This document shows, in pieces, positions 6,383 through 8,074 of a DNA stretch of 8,074 nucleotides; position 1 is the first letter of the stretch, and each line of letters opens with the position of its first letter. The position numbers and the translations under genes were made by a program. The stretch spans positions 1 through 8,074 of the forward strand of contig JAGADM010000074.1 of the NCBI GenBank assembly GCA_017613595.1. Direction: 5' to 3'. Under the pieces are notes generated by a model, which did no database searches, was not told where the DNA came from, and saw nothing but the letters and a program-made list of their open reading frames with translations. This stretch comes from Lachnospiraceae bacterium. GTDB taxonomy: Bacteria > Bacillota_A > Clostridia > Lachnospirales > Lachnospiraceae.

Positions 6383-7857
6383 TTGTCTAACTCCTCTCCG
6401 AGCTCCAGCGCTCTGAGAGATGCCTTCGCCTTGTTCAGGCATTCCTCGTATTCCTTCTCCGGGACGGAATCCGCAACGATTCCGGCACCGCTTCGGACAA
6501 ATACGCGTCCGTTCTTCTTATAGGCAAGCCGGATGGCGATGCAGGTGTCCATGTTGCCGGTGAAGTCGATGTATCCGATGGCTCCGCCGTAGATGCCGCG
6601 TTTATTGTTCTCAAGCTCCGCGATCAGCTCGCATGCGCGGATCTTCGGGGCTCCGGAAAGCGTTCCCGCGGGCAGTACCGACGCGATCGCGTCGAGCGCG
6701 TCACAGCCGTCCTTAATCTCGCCGCGGACCGTCGAACCGATGTGCATCACGTGGGAGAAGCGCTCAACGGAGCGGAGCTTTTCAACTTCCACGGTTCCGA
6801 ACTTACTGATGCGTCCGAGATCGTTCCGACCGAGGTCCACAAGCATGTTGTGTTCGGCGAGTTCCTTCTCGTCGGCGAGGAGTTCTTTCTCCAGTTCGAT
6901 GTCCTCTTCCTCGGTCTTTCCTCTCGGCCGCGTTCCGGCGAGGGGAAATGTGTGCAGCACGCCGTCCTCGAGTTTCACGAGTGTCTCGGGCGAAGCGCCC
7001 GCGACCTCCACATCCGTTCCCGAGAAGTAGAACATGTACGGCGACGGATTGATGGTCCGAAGCATCCGGTACGTATTCAGGAGACTTCCTTCAAACGGTG
7101 CCGAGAGACGGTTTGAAAGAACGATCTGGAAGATGTCTCCCTCGTGGATGTAATGCTTTGCCTTCTCGACCATCCCGCAGTACTGCTCTTTCGTGAACAG
7201 CGGGGTAACTTCGCCGAGAAGCCTGCCGGCCGGCTCTTCCTTCTTCTCACCGTGTCTCAGAAGCTGCTCGAGCTGCTTGATGTCCCAGACGGCTTTCTTG
7301 TAGCTGGTCTCCGGATCCTCGACACTCATGTTGGCGATCAGAATGATCTTCTGCCGGATGTTGTCAAATGTGATGATCTTATCGAAAAGCATCAGGTCGA
7401 CGTCGCGGAACTGCTCCGTATCGGTAACGTCCTTCCGGATGCTCGGTTCGCTGTATCCGAAATAGTCGTAGGCGAAATATCCCATCAGGCCGCCGGTAAA
7501 GGGCGGCAGGTTCGAAAACCTGGGGCTTCGGTAGTGTGAAAGCACCTCTCGTAAATAATCGTTCGGATTGCCGGTGACGTACTTCACTTTGCCGGCCTCG
7601 AGTACGCCGTTCACGGTACCGCCCACACAGGTGATTGCCGATATCGGGTCAAATCCGAGGAATGTGTAGCGTCCCCATGTCTCATCCGCCTGTGCCGACT
7701 CTAACATAAACGTATGCTTGGAGATGTTCTTCAGAATACGGAGTGCCTCGATCGGCGTGATAAAATCGGAAAGGATCTCGCCGCTTACCGGGATGACATC
7801 GTATTTGCCGGTAGCGGCAAGCTGCTTTACTTCTTCATAATCGGGAAAGATGTTCAT
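6379..7857 (-). CDS. trpE: Anthranilate synthase component I
   Basis: A 492-residue chorismate-using enzyme; with TrpG it converts chorismate and glutamine-derived ammonia to anthranilate and pyruvate, the committed step. Seen: MLES at residues 51-54 followed by GRYTFLG at 62-68, and NPSPYM at 270-275, the elements that form the tryptophan feedback site in this family, so allosteric inhibition is likely retained. Catalytic-domain motifs follow: LAGTRPRG at 306-313, HNMLVDLGRNDLGR at 336-349, GTLSGAPK at 398-405 and the magnesium-region SGAGIVADS at 456-464. Length is normal for TrpE and longer than is usual for PabB. The ATG at 7857 has AAGGAG about 6 nt upstream and gives the expected N-terminus. 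An open frame reaching a TTG at 7998 would add 47 residues translated from tandem repeats and is rejected. First gene of the operon; its 5' region is the repeat array at 7878-8013. Confidence 0.99.
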   Translation of the reverse strand: MNIFPDYEEVKQLAATGKYDVIPVSGEILSDFITPIEALRILKNISKHTFMLESAQADETWGRYTFLGFDPISAITCVGGTVNGVLEAGKVKYVTGNPNDYLREVLSHYRSPRFSNLPPFTGGLMGYFAYDYFGYSEPSIRKDVTDTEQFRDVDLMLFDKIITFDNIRQKIILIANMSVEDPETSYKKAVWDIKQLEQLLRHGEKKEEPAGRLLGEVTPLFTKEQYCGMVEKAKHYIHEGDIFQIVLSNRLSAPFEGSLLNTYRMLRTINPSPYMFYFSGTDVEVAGASPETLVKLEDGVLHTFPLAGTRPRGKTEEEDIELEKELLADEKELAEHNMLVDLGRNDLGRISKFGTVEVEKLRSVERFSHVMHIGSTVRGEIKDGCDALDAIASVLPAGTLSGAPKIRACELIAELENNKRGIYGGAIGYIDFTGNMDTCIAIRLAYKKNGRVFVRSGAGIVADSVPEKEYEECLNKAKASLRALELGEELDK

Positions 7858-7877
7858 TGGATTCTCCTTATCTGGTA

Positions 7878-8013
7878 TGTGCACACTCGCAAACTTTGTT
7901 TGCTCGTCCGCACAAATCGATTTCTTTTTTTGTGCACACTCGCAAACTTTGTTTGCTCGTCCGCACAAATCGATTTCTTTTTTTGTGCACACTCGCAAAC
8001 TTTGTTTGCTCGT
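7878..8013 (-). repeat. 53-bp tandem repeat array in the trpE 5' region, forming serial hairpins
   Basis: Two back-to-back copies of 53 bp (7878-7930 and 7931-7983) are identical, and a third (7984-8013) matches for its first 30 bp before diverging. Each copy holds GCAAAC/GTTTGC with a 3-nt loop (7889-7903, 7942-7956, 7995-8009). Outer arms flank this: TTTGTGC/GCACAAA in the middle copy (7929-7935 with 7963-7969), 5 bp in the first. On the minus strand each hairpin is followed by an A-rich tract, not a T-tract, so it is not a terminator for trp. Fifty-three is not a multiple of three, so a conserved coding role is unlikely. The array starts 20 nt upstream of the trpE ATG. Its identity suggests recent duplication and possible copy-number variation. 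Confidence 0.9.
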
Positions 8014-8037
8014 TGTACGTGCGCTCGGTTTTTCTGC

Positions 8038-8052
8038 GCTGACTTCGTCAGC
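8038..8052. repeat. Perfect 15-bp triloop hairpin upstream of the trpE repeat array
   Basis: GCTGAC and GTCAGC form a perfect 6-bp inverted repeat around a 3-nt centre (TTC on the plus strand, GAA on the minus). It has the same 6-3-6 geometry as the inner hairpins of the 53-bp repeats but an unrelated sequence. No T-tract follows on the minus strand, so it is not a terminator there. Function unknown. Confidence 0.55.
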
Positions 8053-8074
8053 TGATTGTGCTGCAACATTCGTG

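Noticed and set aside
7878..7983. Terminators on the plus strand, since each hairpin is followed there by ATCGATTTC and a T-run
   Set aside because: The T-run is separated from the stem by about 8 nt, and any plus-strand transcript would have to come from antisense of trpE; no plus-strand gene precedes it.
7858..7998. N-terminal extension of TrpE from a TTG at 7998
   Set aside because: The extra 47 residues are translated repeat DNA with no family match; the ATG at 7857 has a well-placed AAGGAG site and gives the expected TrpE N-terminus.
7878..8013. CRISPR array
   Set aside because: The copies are contiguous with no unique spacers between short repeats, and there are only two and a half units.
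7858..8028. TRAP binding site, because GAG triplets recur in the trpE leader
   Set aside because: The GAGs are spaced 14 and 33 nt apart by the repeat period, not the 2-3 nt needed for TRAP.
7854..8069. An open frame of 71 codons on the minus strand through the repeat array, a possible leader peptide
   Set aside because: The repeat unit is 53 bp, so each copy is read in a different frame and no peptide repeat is kept; no good ribosome site is visible, it has no Trp codons, and it overlaps the trpE start.

Overview
The window carries a complete tryptophan biosynthesis operon on the minus strand, read right to left as trpE, trpG, trpD, trpC, trpF, trpB, trpA. It is followed by a small two-pass membrane protein gene and the first third of serC (phosphoserine aminotransferase), which runs off the left edge. 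All real genes are on the minus strand. The seven-gene order, separate trpG and trpD, strong AGGAGG-type ribosome sites, sigma-A-like promoters and protein sequence style point to a Firmicute of class Clostridia, most likely Lachnospiraceae with fairly GC-rich wobble positions. The family is my inference from remembered sequence style, not from a search.

Layout from right to left (direction of transcription): 7858-8074 is the trpE 5' region, with a 53-bp tandem repeat (two identical copies plus a partial third) that folds into serial hairpins, and one unrelated triloop hairpin. 1321-7857 is the trp operon, tightly packed: 4-nt ATGA overlaps at trpE/trpG and trpF/trpB, an 8-nt overlap at trpB/trpA, and its largest gap (61 nt, GC-rich) between trpC and trpF. 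1184-1320 has no visible terminator but holds a good extended -10 promoter for the next gene. 716-1183 encodes a DUF3592-like membrane protein. 636-673 is a strong intrinsic terminator closing that transcript and any readthrough from trp. 470-635 holds a consensus promoter and a structured leader for serC.

Together the trp genes encode every step from chorismate to tryptophan: TrpE/TrpG make anthranilate, TrpD adds the phosphoribosyl group, TrpF isomerises, TrpC closes the indole ring, and TrpA/TrpB make indole and condense it with serine. SerC belongs to the pathway that makes that serine, so the neighbourhood is metabolically coherent, but serC has its own promoter and leader. The most unusual parts are the non-coding ones: the repeat-hairpin array before trpE, where no Trp leader peptide or T-box core is visible, and the serC leader, which can form mutually exclusive helices. 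TrpA also has Glu in place of a catalytic Asp.
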